Both the position numbers and the translations under genes were made by a program. Under the pieces are notes generated by a model. It was not told the DNA's origin. It saw nothing but the letters and a program-made list of their open reading frames with translations, and ran no database searches. A stretch of 64,000 nt of DNA, from the NCBI RefSeq assembly GCF_002286815.1, contig NZ_MUNM01000043.1, forward strand, positions 48,161-112,160, in the 5' to 3' direction. Position 1 is the stretch's first letter. Each line of letters begins with the position of its first letter. The stretch comes from Pseudomonas sp. PICF141. Its GTDB lineage: Bacteria; Pseudomonadota; Gammaproteobacteria; Pseudomonadales; Pseudomonadaceae. Positions 9,895-19,405 of this stretch are shown here, piece after piece.

Positions 9895-12090
9895 ATGACT
9901 TCTAAAAATAATCCGGCAACCGCGATATCCGACCTGACCCTGAGCCCCGCGGCGAACAGCCCCTCCTCGTCGAAGCCATTGACCCCGTCGCGTCCGCTGG
10001 CGACCCAGCAATACCTGTACTTCACCGAAACCAATACCGACCGCATCCTCGACAACCTCGACGGCCTGCGCGACATGGTATTCCCGCGCCCGCCCCATCT
10101 GGAAGGCGACAACGAACAACACAGCGATCAGGAATTCCCGTCGGTGTGCCTGATCGGCCTGGGTCGCTGTGGTTCGAACATCGCGCTGGACGTAGCGGAA
10201 CTGGTGTACAACGCCCGTAAGTTCTACCTCAACGAATTCAACAACGAAGATCGCCTCTCGCCAGACAAACGCTACGCCGAAAAGGGCTACAGCCCGGCGC
10301 AATGGATACGAAACAACCTGCGCCTGGGGTCGAACAAGGCCAGCAAACCGGTGTTTCTGGTCGAGCCGCTGGTGATGCTCGGCGACCTGGACAAGGACAT
10401 CGCCGGCCGCATCCGTTTCTCGCGCAAGGGCGAAAAAAGCGGCTTTCTGCGCGATTACAGCAAAATGAAGATCATGGATTTGTCGGAAGTCCACGCCGGT
10501 GGCGCCGGTAACGCGCCGATCCTCGGCCAGTACCTGGCCAAGATCATCCTGAACAAGGATACCCAGCGGTTCTCCAGCCCTGACTGGAAGATGATTCATT
10601 CCTACCTGATCGACAGCTGCGGGATCAAGGCGAATCAGTCGCGCCTGTATTTCTCGATCTTCAGTGCCGGCGGCGGTACCGGTTCGGGCATGGCCTCGGA
10701 GTTCGGCCTGGCCCAGCAGCACTCGTACATGAACAAGACGTTCGACACCAAGCCGATGGACGAACACGACAGCAAAAGCGGTCATTCCTTCGTCTTCGAG
10801 CCGATCTTCACCAGTGGCATTTGCGTGTTGCCGAACATCTCCGATCACCGCAGCGAAATGTCCGAGGCGCTGCACATCAATGCCGGTCGCCTGCTGTGCA
10901 AATACCTGTCGGAAGAGTGGGACTTCTCCTACAACTTCGCCAACGAAGACAGCAGCGAAGCCAGCGTCATGGGCCGTATCCGCCCATGGAACGCGATGAT
11001 GCTGATCTCCAACGACATCATGCGTTATGCCGAAGAAAGCGATGACGGCAACATCCAGAACATTGATGTCAATGCCATGGAAAAGCACGCCAACCAGTAC
11101 ATCTCACAACAGATCTTCAACATTCTGACGGCGCAGGCGGTCACTACCGACTACGACCAGAACTATTTCCGTCGTGCCGGCATCGACATCGGTGAAACCA
11201 TTCGCCTGGACGCCAACGACCTGTTCATGAGCCTGGCCGGCCCTGTGGCAATTGCTTACGCCGAATCCGTCGTGCCAGAAACCCCGCCGCCGAGCAGCGA
11301 CAAGTTCAAGGTGTTCGAAAAAGAACCGCAACGCCTGAACATCGACGACCTGTTCTTCCGCTCCATCGACCTGCCGCACTTCAACAAGGTCACGCAGGCG
11401 ATCGAAGGCATCAGCCTGTTGCCGATCGAGTCCAAGCGCTATCGCGCCTCGCTTGAGCAGTACAAGAATTCGGGCTATGACGCCGCCGCGTTGCACGACC
11501 TGCACTTCTTCAAGAATTGTTCGTCGGTGGTGTCCATTGTGTCCTTGCCCAAGGACTACAAGCTGTCCTACATGGACCTGAACCGGTTGAAGACCCACCT
11601 CAACAGCCTGTTCCCCAACACCACGCTCAAGCGTTACGCGTTGGTAATCGGCGCCTCGGCCAATTTGTCGCTGACCACGCTGATCGCCAAGAGCCCATGC
11701 CTGTCGGACGACTTCCTGACCCTGATCGTGGCCTTCATCAAGCGCTGCTTTGCGAAAAACCCCTACCGCTTCGACGAGACGCTGGACAACTCGATCCTGG
11801 ACTTCATCATCAGTGAAGACTTCGACGAAGACCGTATCGACGAGTTGCTCAACGAATTCGAAAACCCGGCGAAAATCCTCGATACCAACTGGTACGCGAT
11901 CAAACCGATGTACGAGAAGAAGTACCGCGAACTGATCAACGACAGGGACAAGTTTGTCTCGATCAATGACATTCGCTTGTCCCGGGATTGCGTGAAGAAG
12001 TCGATCAAATATTTGCGTGAGATCTATCGTCACCGGATTGGCAAGACCAAGGTTATTTCGCTGAATAACCATACCGGCAAGACGGCTTAA
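9895..12090 (+). CDS. Chromosomal tubulin/FtsZ-superfamily protein (Tubulin_2-like)
   Basis: 731 residues from the ATG at 9895. The first 40 residues are Ser/Pro/Ala-rich and probably disordered. A Rossmann-type nucleotide fold begins with LIGLGRCGSN at 86-95 (the T1-like loop), and the tubulin/FtsZ signature GGGTGSG sits at 259-265 inside FSIFSAGGGTGSGMASEFG. The rest, about 450 residues, is unlike FtsZ and is mostly acidic and helical. This fits the large tubulin-like families found in bacteria outside the division machinery (Pfam Tubulin_2; compare the FtsZl families proposed for membrane remodelling). Upstream ATG (9850) and TTG (9796) codons exist but neither has a ribosome site, and the choice is uncertain. 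It appears monocistronic. The cellular role is unknown. Confidence 0.8.
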   Translation: MTSKNNPATAISDLTLSPAANSPSSSKPLTPSRPLATQQYLYFTETNTDRILDNLDGLRDMVFPRPPHLEGDNEQHSDQEFPSVCLIGLGRCGSNIALDVAELVYNARKFYLNEFNNEDRLSPDKRYAEKGYSPAQWIRNNLRLGSNKASKPVFLVEPLVMLGDLDKDIAGRIRFSRKGEKSGFLRDYSKMKIMDLSEVHAGGAGNAPILGQYLAKIILNKDTQRFSSPDWKMIHSYLIDSCGIKANQSRLYFSIFSAGGGTGSGMASEFGLAQQHSYMNKTFDTKPMDEHDSKSGHSFVFEPIFTSGICVLPNISDHRSEMSEALHINAGRLLCKYLSEEWDFSYNFANEDSSEASVMGRIRPWNAMMLISNDIMRYAEESDDGNIQNIDVNAMEKHANQYISQQIFNILTAQAVTTDYDQNYFRRAGIDIGETIRLDANDLFMSLAGPVAIAYAESVVPETPPPSSDKFKVFEKEPQRLNIDDLFFRSIDLPHFNKVTQAIEGISLLPIESKRYRASLEQYKNSGYDAAALHDLHFFKNCSSVVSIVSLPKDYKLSYMDLNRLKTHLNSLFPNTTLKRYALVIGASANLSLTTLIAKSPCLSDDFLTLIVAFIKRCFAKNPYRFDETLDNSILDFIISEDFDEDRIDELLNEFENPAKILDTNWYAIKPMYEKKYRELINDRDKFVSINDIRLSRDCVKKSIKYLREIYRHRIGKTKVISLNNHTGKTA

Positions 12091-12103
12091 CTCACCTACT
12101 GTC

Positions 12104-12209
12104 GATCGTTCCCACGCTCTGCGTGGGAATGCCTCAATGGACGCTCTGCGTCCGTTTTGGGACGCAGAGCGTCCCGGGCTGCATTCCCACGCGGAGCGTG
12201 GGAACGATC
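12104..12209. repeat. GATC-bounded double-hairpin repeat, copy 2
   Basis: Same family as 741-853. It begins 13 bases after the stop of the tubulin-like gene and may act as its transcript end. The inner arms read GGACGCTCTGCGTCC and GGACGCAGAGCGTCC. Confidence 0.85.
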
Positions 12210-12371
12210 ACAATTAAGCAGCCCGTCGGCTGCTCAATAAACTGTTCCCGTTACGTTTACGTCACCCTCGCCAAGACCCTTCTGTGGCCTTTCTCTACGG
12301 CAACATGCCACCACGCTACGCGGCTACACACTTTTAACCGGCAACGTAGCGCACCAATTAAGTGCAAACGT

Positions 12372-12677
12372 TCAACTCGTCGCCCTTTCCTGGATCAGAA
12401 TCCACGGTGAAACGACCACGGCCCACAGCTCGGGATCGCGCTCGAAAATATCCAGCGCCCGCGTTTCAGACAGCTTGGCGACCTTGTCGGCGGCCAGCCA
12501 GGCAGCGACTTTCTCGCCTTCATCGGTTGCTACCGCCTCTGCCACCGCGATCAAATCCAGGCCGGAATCGACCCACAATAGGGCACCCTTGGCGAAGAAT
12601 GGCTCCAACTCTTTCCAGGTAATAGATGCGGTCTCACCAAGCAGCTTGGCATAGAGGGTGCTAGGTTCTTGAATCAT
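12372..12677 (-). CDS. DUF2288 family protein
   Basis: 101 residues, cytosolic, acidic. The start EPSTLYAKLLGETASITWKE, the WVDSGLDLIAVAEAVATDE centre and the WAVVVSPWILIQER end match the DUF2288 family as I know it, a short protein of unknown function in gammaproteobacteria and cyanobacteria. It is transcribed alone, convergent to the tubulin-like gene and divergent from braC. The full family length is present. Confidence 0.8.
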   Translation of the reverse strand: MIQEPSTLYAKLLGETASITWKELEPFFAKGALLWVDSGLDLIAVAEAVATDEGEKVAAWLAADKVAKLSETRALDIFERDPELWAVVVSPWILIQERATS

Positions 12678-13029
12678 GGGTTCGTGTCCGCAAAGAAAAA
12701 TCGACGTGAATGATAACGTCGGTCATGCGCCAGAAAAACCCGGATGCAATTGCGTTACCGATTGAAAAACGTAGGAAAGCCAAGGAATGCAGCTGAATTC
12801 AAGTAGTAGCCAGCTAACATCCCGCCGTGATTCTGTCTTTTTCTTTCAATAAAGCGACACCCTCAGGTTTTGCCCCCCGGCGCTGCCTTCCCAGGCTGAC
12901 AATCGGCGCTCTACACTGTACCGGTACAGTTGCCGGGGGCATTTTCCGGAGGATATCAACGATATCTGACCCGGTTCTGCTGCTACGGCGCCAGGACTAT
13001 AAAAACTACAACAGTAAGAGTGGAGCACT
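12678..13029. other. Non-coding region between DUF2288 gene and braC
   Basis: 352 bases without a convincing gene. It carries the divergent promoters of the two neighbours and a perfect 16-base palindrome at 12915-12930. The last 25 bases hold the braC ribosome site. Confidence 0.6.
12915..12930. promoter_or_regulatory. Perfect 16-base palindrome, candidate operator of braC
   Basis: ACTGTACCGGTACAGT is fully self-complementary. It lies about 100 bases upstream of the braC ATG, a normal place for a repressor or activator site. The regulator is not identified. Confidence 0.5.
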
Positions 13030-14157
13030 ATGACTAAGGCTACTAAGCAGATTTCAAAACTGTTTGCCGCTATGGTTCTGGCCGGGGTTGCCAGCCATTC
13101 GTTCGCCGCTGACACCATCAAGATCGGCATCGCCGGCCCTAAAACCGGCCCTGTAGCCCAATACGGCGACATGCAGTTCAGTGGCTCGAAAATGGCCATC
13201 GAACAAATCAACGCCAAGGGCGGCGTCGACGGCAAGAAGCTCGAAGCCGTTGAATACGACGATGCCTGCGATCCAAAACAGGCGGTTGCTGTTGCGAACA
13301 AAGTCGTCAACGACGGCGTCAAGTTCGTGGTGGGTCACCTGTGCTCCAGCTCCACTCAACCGGCGTCCGACATCTACGAAGACGAAGGCGTGATCATGAT
13401 CACTCCGGCTGCCACCAGCCCGGACATCACCACTCGCGGCTACAAGATGATCTTCCGTACTATCGGCCTGGACAGCGCCCAGGGCCCTGCCGCCGGTAAC
13501 TACATCGCCGATCACGTCAAACCGAAAATCGTTGCTGTGTTGCACGACAAACAGCAATACGGTGAAGGCATCGCCAGCGCCGTTAAAACCACCCTCGAGA
13601 AGAAAGGCGTCAAGGTTGCCGTGTTCGAAGGCATCAACGCCGGCGACAAAGACTTCTCTTCGATGGTCTCCAAGCTCAAGCAAGCCAACGTCGACTTCGT
13701 CTACTACGGCGGCTACCACCCAGAGCTGGGTCTGATCCTGCGTCAATCCCAGGAAAAAGGCCTGAAAGCCAAGTTCATGGGTCCGGAAGGCGTGGGTAAC
13801 GACTCCATTTCGCAGATTGCCAAGGAAGCTTCCGAAGGCCTGCTGGTGACCCTGCCGAAGTCCTTCGACCAGGATCCGGCCAACATCGCCCTGGCTGATG
13901 CGTTCAAAGCCAAGAAAGAAGACCCGAGCGGTCCGTTCGTGTTCCCGGCCTACTCGGCTGTGCAAGTCATCGCCGAAGGCATCAAGGCCGCCAAGAGCGA
14001 AGACACCACCAAAGTGGCTGAAGCTATCCACAAAGGCACGTTCAAAACCCCGACTGGCGACCTGTCTTTCGACGAGAAGGGCGACCTGAAGGACTTCAAA
14101 TTCGTGGTTTACCAGTGGCACTTCGGCAAACCTAAAACTGAAGTTTCGCCTCAGTAA
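13030..14157 (+). CDS. braC: Branched-chain amino acid ABC transporter, periplasmic binding protein
   Basis: 375 residues. A Sec signal peptide ends at HSFAADTIKIG, so the mature protein starts near residue 27. The mature part is a type I periplasmic binding protein of the LivJ/LivK class, with the family segment VVGHLCSSSTQPASDIYEDEG shaping the Leu/Ile/Val pocket and a Cys pair typical of the family (CDPKQ and HLCSS). It captures branched-chain amino acids for the BraDEFG permease encoded just downstream. A terminator follows the stop and a 230-base gap precedes braD, so braC is probably made in excess over the permease. Confidence 0.93.
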   Translation: MTKATKQISKLFAAMVLAGVASHSFAADTIKIGIAGPKTGPVAQYGDMQFSGSKMAIEQINAKGGVDGKKLEAVEYDDACDPKQAVAVANKVVNDGVKFVVGHLCSSSTQPASDIYEDEGVIMITPAATSPDITTRGYKMIFRTIGLDSAQGPAAGNYIADHVKPKIVAVLHDKQQYGEGIASAVKTTLEKKGVKVAVFEGINAGDKDFSSMVSKLKQANVDFVYYGGYHPELGLILRQSQEKGLKAKFMGPEGVGNDSISQIAKEASEGLLVTLPKSFDQDPANIALADAFKAKKEDPSGPFVFPAYSAVQVIAEGIKAAKSEDTTKVAEAIHKGTFKTPTGDLSFDEKGDLKDFKFVVYQWHFGKPKTEVSPQ

Positions 14158-14181
14158 GGCCTGGCCTGACTGACTGCCAAT

Positions 14182-14213
14182 AAAGCCCACGGCGTGCCGT
14201 GGGCTTTATTTTA
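14182..14213 (+). terminator. Terminator/attenuator after braC
   Basis: AAAGCCCACGGC / GCCGTGGGCTTT is a 12-base perfect stem followed by ATTTTA. It sits between braC and braD and would lower read-through into the permease genes. Confidence 0.8.
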
Positions 14214-14389
14214 CGAACGTATTGGGCTGCGCTGGCGTGATCCGCCGGTCTTCCCACCTGAAAATCTCAAAACCGTCATCAGCGGTTCGCTGGCAAACCT
14301 CGAATTCGAAGTGGATGCAGATCCACGGGGCTCGAGCGGGAAAATGACTCCACCAGTGAAATGCGTATCAGGTTTTTAGGAGCGCTGTA

Positions 14390-15313
14390 ATGCCTGACAT
14401 TTATCATTTCTTCCAACAGCTGGTTAACGGTCTGACCGTTGGCAGCACGTATGCCCTGATCGCCATCGGCTATACGATGGTTTACGGCATCATTGGAATG
14501 ATCAACTTCGCCCACGGCGAGGTGTACATGATCGGCTCTTACGTGGCGTTCATCGCCATCGCCGGGCTGGCCATGCTGGGACTCGACAGTGTCCCGCTGT
14601 TGATGACCGCGGCTTTCATCGCGACCATCGTCGTGACCAGTGCCTATGGTTACAGCATCGAACGGATCGCCTACCGCCCGCTACGCGGCAGCAACCGTCT
14701 GATCCCGCTGATTTCCGCCATCGGCATGTCGATCTTCCTGCAGAACACGGTTCTGCTGTCGCAAGACTCCAAGGACAAATCCATCTCCAACCTGATCCCC
14801 GGCAACTTCGCCATCGGGCCAGGTGGCGCACATGAAGTGCTGATTTCCTACATGCAAATCGTGGTGTTCGTGGTGACGTTGGTCGCCATGCTCGGCCTGA
14901 CGCTGTTCATCTCCCGTTCTCGCCTGGGCCGCGCCTGCCGCGCCTGTGCCGAAGACATCAAGATGGCCAACCTCTTGGGCATCAACACCAACAACATCAT
15001 CGCCCTGACCTTCGTCATCGGTGCCGCCCTGGCGGCCATCGCGGCCGTGCTGCTGAGCATGCAATACGGCGTGATCAACCCGAACGCCGGTTTCCTGGTC
15101 GGCCTCAAGGCCTTCACCGCAGCGGTACTGGGCGGTATCGGCAGCATTCCCGGCGCGATGCTCGGCGGGCTGGTGCTTGGGGTGGCGGAAGCCTTTGGTG
15201 CCGATATCTTCGGCGACCAGTACAAGGACGTCGTGGCGTTCGGTCTGCTGGTTCTGGTGTTGTTGTTCCGGCCAACCGGCCTGCTGGGCCGTCCGGAGGT
15301 TGAGAAAGTATGA
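14390..15313 (+). CDS. braD: Branched-chain amino acid ABC transporter permease
   Basis: 307 residues, LivH class, with about eight membrane helices. The opening [38 protein letters not shown] is the family hallmark (shown here in part), and [23 protein letters not shown] near the C-terminus contacts the ATPase subunits. It forms the inner-membrane channel with BraE. AGGAGCGCTGTA precedes the ATG. The stop overlaps the braE start by four bases, so the two are translationally coupled. Confidence 0.92.
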   Translation: MPDIYHFFQQLVNGLTVGSTYALIAIGYTMVYGIIGMINFAHGEVYMIGSYVAFIAIAGLAMLGLDSVPLLMTAAFIATIVVTSAYGYSIERIAYRPLRGSNRLIPLISAIGMSIFLQNTVLLSQDSKDKSISNLIPGNFAIGPGGAHEVLISYMQIVVFVVTLVAMLGLTLFISRSRLGRACRACAEDIKMANLLGINTNNIIALTFVIGAALAAIAAVLLSMQYGVINPNAGFLVGLKAFTAAVLGGIGSIPGAMLGGLVLGVAEAFGADIFGDQYKDVVAFGLLVLVLLFRPTGLLGRPEVEKV

Positions 15314-16566
15314 CTAGGAATCTTAAACAGGCGTTGTTCAGCGCCTTGCTGGTGTGGGCGGTTGCCTACCCGGTACTGGGTCTGAAACTGACCATTGTCG
15401 GCATCAACCTCGAAGTCCATGGCACTAGCACTTCCACGCTGATCACCATCGCCGTGTGCTCGGTGCTGATGTTCCTGCGGGTGCTGTTCGACCAGCAGAT
15501 CAGTTCGGCCTGGAAAGCTTCGCCCAACTTGCCGGTGATCCCGGCCAAAGCCAGTAACTTCCTGACCCTGCCGACGACCCAACGCTGGATCATCATCGCG
15601 TTGATCATTGGTGCTCTGGTCTGGCCGTTCTTCGGCTCTCGCGGGGCGGTGGACATCGCCACGCTGGTGCTGATCTACGTGATGCTCGGCCTGGGCCTGA
15701 ACATCGTGGTCGGCCTGGCCGGCTTGCTCGACCTGGGCTACGTCGGTTTCTATGCCGTCGGCGCCTACAGTTATGCGCTGTTGTCGCATTACTACGGCCT
15801 GAGCTTCTGGATCTGCCTGCCGATCGCCGGGATGATGGCGGCCACCTTCGGCTTCCTGCTCGGTTTCCCGGTGCTGCGTTTGCGCGGTGACTACCTGGCA
15901 ATCGTGACGCTTGGTTTCGGTGAAATCATCCGTCTGTTCCTGCGTAACCTGACCGACCTCACCGGCGGCCCGAACGGTATCAGCAACATCGAGAAACCGA
16001 CGTTCTTCGGCCTGACCTTCGAACGCAAAGCTGCCGAAGGCCTGCAGACGTTCCACGAATACTTCGGCCTGCCGTACAACTCGATCAACAAGGTGATCTT
16101 CCTTTACCTGGTGGCGTTGTTCCTGGCGCTGTTCGCGCTGTTCGTCATCAACCGTTTGCTGCGCATGCCTCTGGGCCGTGCCTGGGAAGCGCTGCGTGAA
16201 GACGAAATCGCCTGCCGTGCGCTGGGTCTCAATCCTACGGTCATCAAGCTATCGGCCTTTACCCTCGGTGCTGCGTTCGCCGGTTTCGCCGGCAGCTTCT
16301 TCGCCGCGCGCCAAGGCCTGGTGACACCGGAGTCCTTCACCTTCATCGAGTCGGCGACCATCCTCGCCATCGTGGTGCTGGGCGGCATGGGCTCGCAACT
16401 GGGCGTCGTACTTGCCGCCACAGTGATGATCCTGTTGCCGGAAATGATGCGTGAATTCAGTGAATACCGCATGTTGATGTTCGGCGCCTTGATGGTGCTG
16501 ATGATGATCTGGCGTCCTCAGGGTCTGCTGCCCATGCAACGTCCTCACATGGAGCTGCGCAAATGA
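15310..16566 (+). CDS. braE: Branched-chain amino acid ABC transporter permease
   Basis: 418 residues, LivM class. An N-terminal extension with three or so membrane segments precedes the conserved core, which begins near [17 protein letters not shown]. The coupling loop region reads [18 protein letters not shown]. The length is normal for the Pseudomonas protein, which is longer than many LivM homologues because of the extension. It overlaps braD by ATGA and braF by ATGA, as expected in this operon. Confidence 0.92.
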   Translation: MTRNLKQALFSALLVWAVAYPVLGLKLTIVGINLEVHGTSTSTLITIAVCSVLMFLRVLFDQQISSAWKASPNLPVIPAKASNFLTLPTTQRWIIIALIIGALVWPFFGSRGAVDIATLVLIYVMLGLGLNIVVGLAGLLDLGYVGFYAVGAYSYALLSHYYGLSFWICLPIAGMMAATFGFLLGFPVLRLRGDYLAIVTLGFGEIIRLFLRNLTDLTGGPNGISNIEKPTFFGLTFERKAAEGLQTFHEYFGLPYNSINKVIFLYLVALFLALFALFVINRLLRMPLGRAWEALREDEIACRALGLNPTVIKLSAFTLGAAFAGFAGSFFAARQGLVTPESFTFIESATILAIVVLGGMGSQLGVVLAATVMILLPEMMREFSEYRMLMFGALMVLMMIWRPQGLLPMQRPHMELRK

Positions 16567-17330
16567 GCCGCGAGATCCTTAAAGTCGAAAATCTGAGCAT
16601 GCGCTTCGGCGGCTTGCTGGCGGTCAACGGCGTCGCCCTGAGCGTGAAAGAAAAACAGGTGGTGGCACTGATCGGCCCCAACGGCGCCGGCAAGACCACG
16701 GTGTTCAACTGCCTGACCGGTTTCTACAAACCGAGCGGCGGCAGCATCCTGCTGGACGGCGAGCCCATTGAGGGCCTGCCCGGCCACAAGATCGCTCTCA
16801 AAGGCGTGGTGCGGACTTTCCAGAACGTGCGGCTGTTCAAGGACATGACCGCGGTCGAGAACCTCTTGATTGCCCAGCACCGTCACCTGAATACCAACTT
16901 CCTGGCCGGTCTGTTCAAGACGCCGGGCTTTCGCAAAAGCGAACGCGAAGCCATGGAGTTCGCCGAGTACTGGCTGGAAAAGGTTAATCTCAAGGAATTC
17001 GCCAACCGTCCGGCCGGCACCCTGGCTTACGGCCAGCAACGTCGTCTGGAAATCGCCCGTTGCATGATGACCCGTCCGCGGATCCTCATGCTCGACGAAC
17101 CGGCCGCCGGCCTGAACCCGAAGGAAACCGAAGATCTGAAGGCGCTGATCAGTGTGCTGCGTGAAGAGCACAACGTCACCGTACTGCTGATCGAACACGA
17201 CATGAAACTGGTCATGAGCATTTCCGACCACATCGTCGTGATCAACCAGGGCACGCCCCTGGCCGACGGCACGCCGGAACAGATCCGTGACAATCCTGAA
17301 GTGATCAAAGCCTACCTGGGGGAAGCGTAA
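16563..17330 (+). CDS. braF: Branched-chain amino acid ABC transporter ATP-binding protein
   Basis: 255 residues, LivG class ATPase. Walker A is GPNGAGKT near residue 38. Because LivG-type proteins have a divergent ABC signature, the segment [15 protein letters not shown] replaces the usual LSGGQ. Walker B is [13 protein letters not shown] and the H-loop lies in [11 protein letters not shown]. It energises BraDE together with BraG. The gene starts four bases inside braE and ends directly against the braG start. Confidence 0.93.
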   Translation: MSREILKVENLSMRFGGLLAVNGVALSVKEKQVVALIGPNGAGKTTVFNCLTGFYKPSGGSILLDGEPIEGLPGHKIALKGVVRTFQNVRLFKDMTAVENLLIAQHRHLNTNFLAGLFKTPGFRKSEREAMEFAEYWLEKVNLKEFANRPAGTLAYGQQRRLEIARCMMTRPRILMLDEPAAGLNPKETEDLKALISVLREEHNVTVLLIEHDMKLVMSISDHIVVINQGTPLADGTPEQIRDNPEVIKAYLGEA

Positions 17331-18032
17331 ATGCTGCAGTTCGAAAACGTTTCCACCTTCTACGGCAAGATCCAGGCGCTGCACAGCGTCAACGTCGAAG
17401 TTCGCCAGGGCGAGATCGTGACCCTGATCGGCGCCAACGGTGCGGGCAAGTCGACCCTGCTGATGACTCTCTGCGGTTCGCCGCAAGCCCACAGCGGCAG
17501 CATCCGCTACATGGGCGAGGAGCTCGTTGGCCAGGACTCGTCGCAGATCATGCGCAAGAGCATCGCCGTGGTCCCGGAAGGTCGTCGGGTGTTTGCCCGC
17601 CTGACCGTGGAAGAGAACCTCGCCATGGGGGGATTTTTCACCGACAAGGGCGATTATCAGGAACAGATGGACAAGGTCCTCGGACTTTTCCCACGCCTGA
17701 AAGAACGCTTCGCCCAACGCGGCGGCACCATGTCGGGCGGCGAACAGCAAATGCTCGCCATCGGCCGTGCGCTGATGAGCAAGCCCAAGCTGTTGCTGCT
17801 CGACGAGCCATCGCTGGGTCTGGCACCGATCATCATCCAGCAGATCTTCGATATTATCGAGCAGCTGCGCAAGGACGGCGTGACGGTGTTTCTGGTGGAG
17901 CAAAACGCCAACCAGGCACTGAAAATCGCTGACCGGGCCTATGTGCTGGAAAACGGCCGGGTGGTGATGACAGGAACAGGTGAAGCGCTGCTGACCGACC
18001 CGAAAGTGCGCGAAGCGTACCTCGGTGGTTAA
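17331..18032 (+). CDS. braG: Branched-chain amino acid ABC transporter ATP-binding protein
   Basis: 233 residues, LivF class ATPase. Walker A is GANGAGKST, the signature is MSGGEQQMLAIGRAL, Walker B is LLLLDEPSLGLAP, and the H/Q region is VFLVEQNANQAL. It pairs with BraF in a heterodimeric motor. It follows braF with no gap and is the last gene of the operon; a strong terminator lies 20 bases downstream. Confidence 0.93.
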   Translation: MLQFENVSTFYGKIQALHSVNVEVRQGEIVTLIGANGAGKSTLLMTLCGSPQAHSGSIRYMGEELVGQDSSQIMRKSIAVVPEGRRVFARLTVEENLAMGGFFTDKGDYQEQMDKVLGLFPRLKERFAQRGGTMSGGEQQMLAIGRALMSKPKLLLLDEPSLGLAPIIIQQIFDIIEQLRKDGVTVFLVEQNANQALKIADRAYVLENGRVVMTGTGEALLTDPKVREAYLGG

Positions 18033-18052
18033 GCCATTGCGGTAAACAAAAA

Positions 18053-18076
18053 ACGGCCTTCGCAGGCCGTTTTTTT
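18053..18076 (+). terminator. Rho-independent terminator of the bra operon
   Basis: ACGGCCT / AGGCCGT stem with a TCGC tetraloop, six A before and six T after. Confidence 0.92.
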
Positions 18077-18128
18077 ATGCCTGCTACAACCCCACACAAT
18101 GAAAATCCCCGTAGGAGCTGCATATTCA

Positions 18129-18189
18129 CAATACAAGCTTGCCCTACAGATACATTATTCATATATTTGCATCTACAGACCAATACAAG
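18129..18189. promoter_or_regulatory. Nested direct repeats ahead of the toxin-antitoxin pair
   Basis: CAATACAAG occurs at 18129-18137 and 18181-18189, and CTACAGA at 18144-18150 and 18173-18179, all in the same orientation, with an AT-rich core (TATTCATATATTTG) between them. The last copy ends nine bases before the antitoxin ATG. This is a plausible autoregulatory operator/promoter for the Xre-type antitoxin. Confidence 0.45.
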
Positions 18190-18197
18190 TGATCGCC

Positions 18198-18602
18198 ATG
18201 ACAGCAACCTCCCAGGCACAAGCCTTCAGCAAAGACCAGTGCGTGACGGGTTTGCGAGCGGCTGTAGGCATACTCGAAAAGTGGCAAGCGTCGAGCGATC
18301 AGGCCTGTCGTATCTTGCGCATTTCCCGCAGTACCTATTCCCGGGCAAAGCAGCGCGATCCCGATTGGTCCGTCAGCCTGGATTCGGACCAGATGCAGCG
18401 CATCAGTTTTATTCTCAACATCCATGCCACCCTGCGCCTTGTCTTCGACAACCCTGAAAACGTCTATGGTTTTGCGGCAATGGCGAACGAGAACGAGTTC
18501 TTCAACGGGCGTAGCCCCCTCGAAATCATGTCCCAAGGCGATATGATTTCCCTGTACGAGACGTTTCGACGGATCGACATGCTGCGAGGCGCACAATGGT
18601 AA
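18198..18602 (+). CDS. Antitoxin, Xre/MbcA/ParS family (DUF2384)
   Basis: 134 residues. The N-terminal half contains an Xre-like helix-turn-helix (the ASSDQACRILRISRSTYSR stretch), and the C-terminal half contains the MbcA/ParS toxin-binding domain with NPENVYGFAAMANENEFFNGRSPLE-type sequence. Such proteins neutralise RES-domain toxins and repress their own operon. The stop overlaps the RES gene start by seven bases, the usual antitoxin-first order. I chose ATG 18198 because longer in-frame starts run through AT-rich leader sequence without domain content. Confidence 0.85.
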   Translation: MTATSQAQAFSKDQCVTGLRAAVGILEKWQASSDQACRILRISRSTYSRAKQRDPDWSVSLDSDQMQRISFILNIHATLRLVFDNPENVYGFAAMANENEFFNGRSPLEIMSQGDMISLYETFRRIDMLRGAQW

Positions 18603-19288
18603 CGGTGAGCCAGCTGGCCATATTGGCCGGTGAACAGTTACAGGCCTACCGATTGATCAATTCGAAATTTCCGCCCATTGCACTGTTTGACGACGTGGCA
18701 AACGCGGACGAATTTGATGTGCTGTATCAGATCCAGGCCCTCACCAATCCGAGGCTGCAAAATGAAGTCGGCCGGCTTGAGCTGATACCGCGTGCGCAAA
18801 TTCCCTTCGGCATCCCCGGGTGCTCTTACGCAATCGCTCCTTTCACCCACATCAACCCAGCAGGTTCGCGCTTCAGCGATGGCAGTTTCGGCGTGTTGTA
18901 CCTGGCGGCTTCGATGGACACCGCACTGGCCGAGGTGCGTCATCATCAGAACCAGTATTGGTCGAAAGTCCAGGGGCTCAATTACGAGAGGTTTGTTTTC
19001 CGCGGGTTATCCTGCATTTTCGTTGACGAAGCCATGCGGGACGCCGTGTCCATCGCGATGGACGATCCAATCTACGATCCTGTCGATTACACGCACTCCC
19101 ATCGCTTGGGAAAGGCCATCAAGGATGCCGGAATCCCTGGTCTGCGGTACAACTCCGTGCGCATGCAGGGGAGCCACTGCTGGGCATTGATGACTCCCAG
19201 CCCTCTCTCATCGATCACTCAAACAGCCCACTACGAGATGATCTGGAATGGTCAGATCACCAGCGTCAATAAACTCAGCATTGCCTGA
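18596..19288 (+). CDS. RES-domain toxin (NAD+-degrading)
   Basis: 230 residues, the normal full length for the family. The RES signature region is GSRFSDGSFGVLYLAASMDTALAEV, placing the conserved Arg at 92, Tyr at 102 and Glu at 113; the later Ser lies in RYNSVRMQGS. Characterised RES toxins consume NAD+ by phosphorolysis or hydrolysis and stop growth. It overlaps the antitoxin by seven bases, so translation is coupled. All key residues seem intact, so it should be active. No terminator is obvious before the next gene, 117 bases away. Confidence 0.87.
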   Translation: MVTVSQLAILAGEQLQAYRLINSKFPPIALFDDVANADEFDVLYQIQALTNPRLQNEVGRLELIPRAQIPFGIPGCSYAIAPFTHINPAGSRFSDGSFGVLYLAASMDTALAEVRHHQNQYWSKVQGLNYERFVFRGLSCIFVDEAMRDAVSIAMDDPIYDPVDYTHSHRLGKAIKDAGIPGLRYNSVRMQGSHCWALMTPSPLSSITQTAHYEMIWNGQITSVNKLSIA

Positions 19289-19405
19289 CGACCTTATCGG
19301 CAAAAAATTTTATGGGTGGCCTGTAACGCATCGTCCTGTCGTTTCTCTAGAGCAGTAAGCAAGCACAAACGCTTGCCAACCCAAGCTCAATTTCGGAGAA
19401 ACATC

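Noticed and set aside
12217..12234. AGCAGCC / GGCTGCT hairpin as terminator
   Set aside because: No T-run on either strand; it may be incidental next to the repeat.
18596..19288. RES gene as a pseudogene
   Set aside because: Full length, conserved Arg92, Tyr102, Glu113 and the Ser region are all present and the overlap with the antitoxin is intact.
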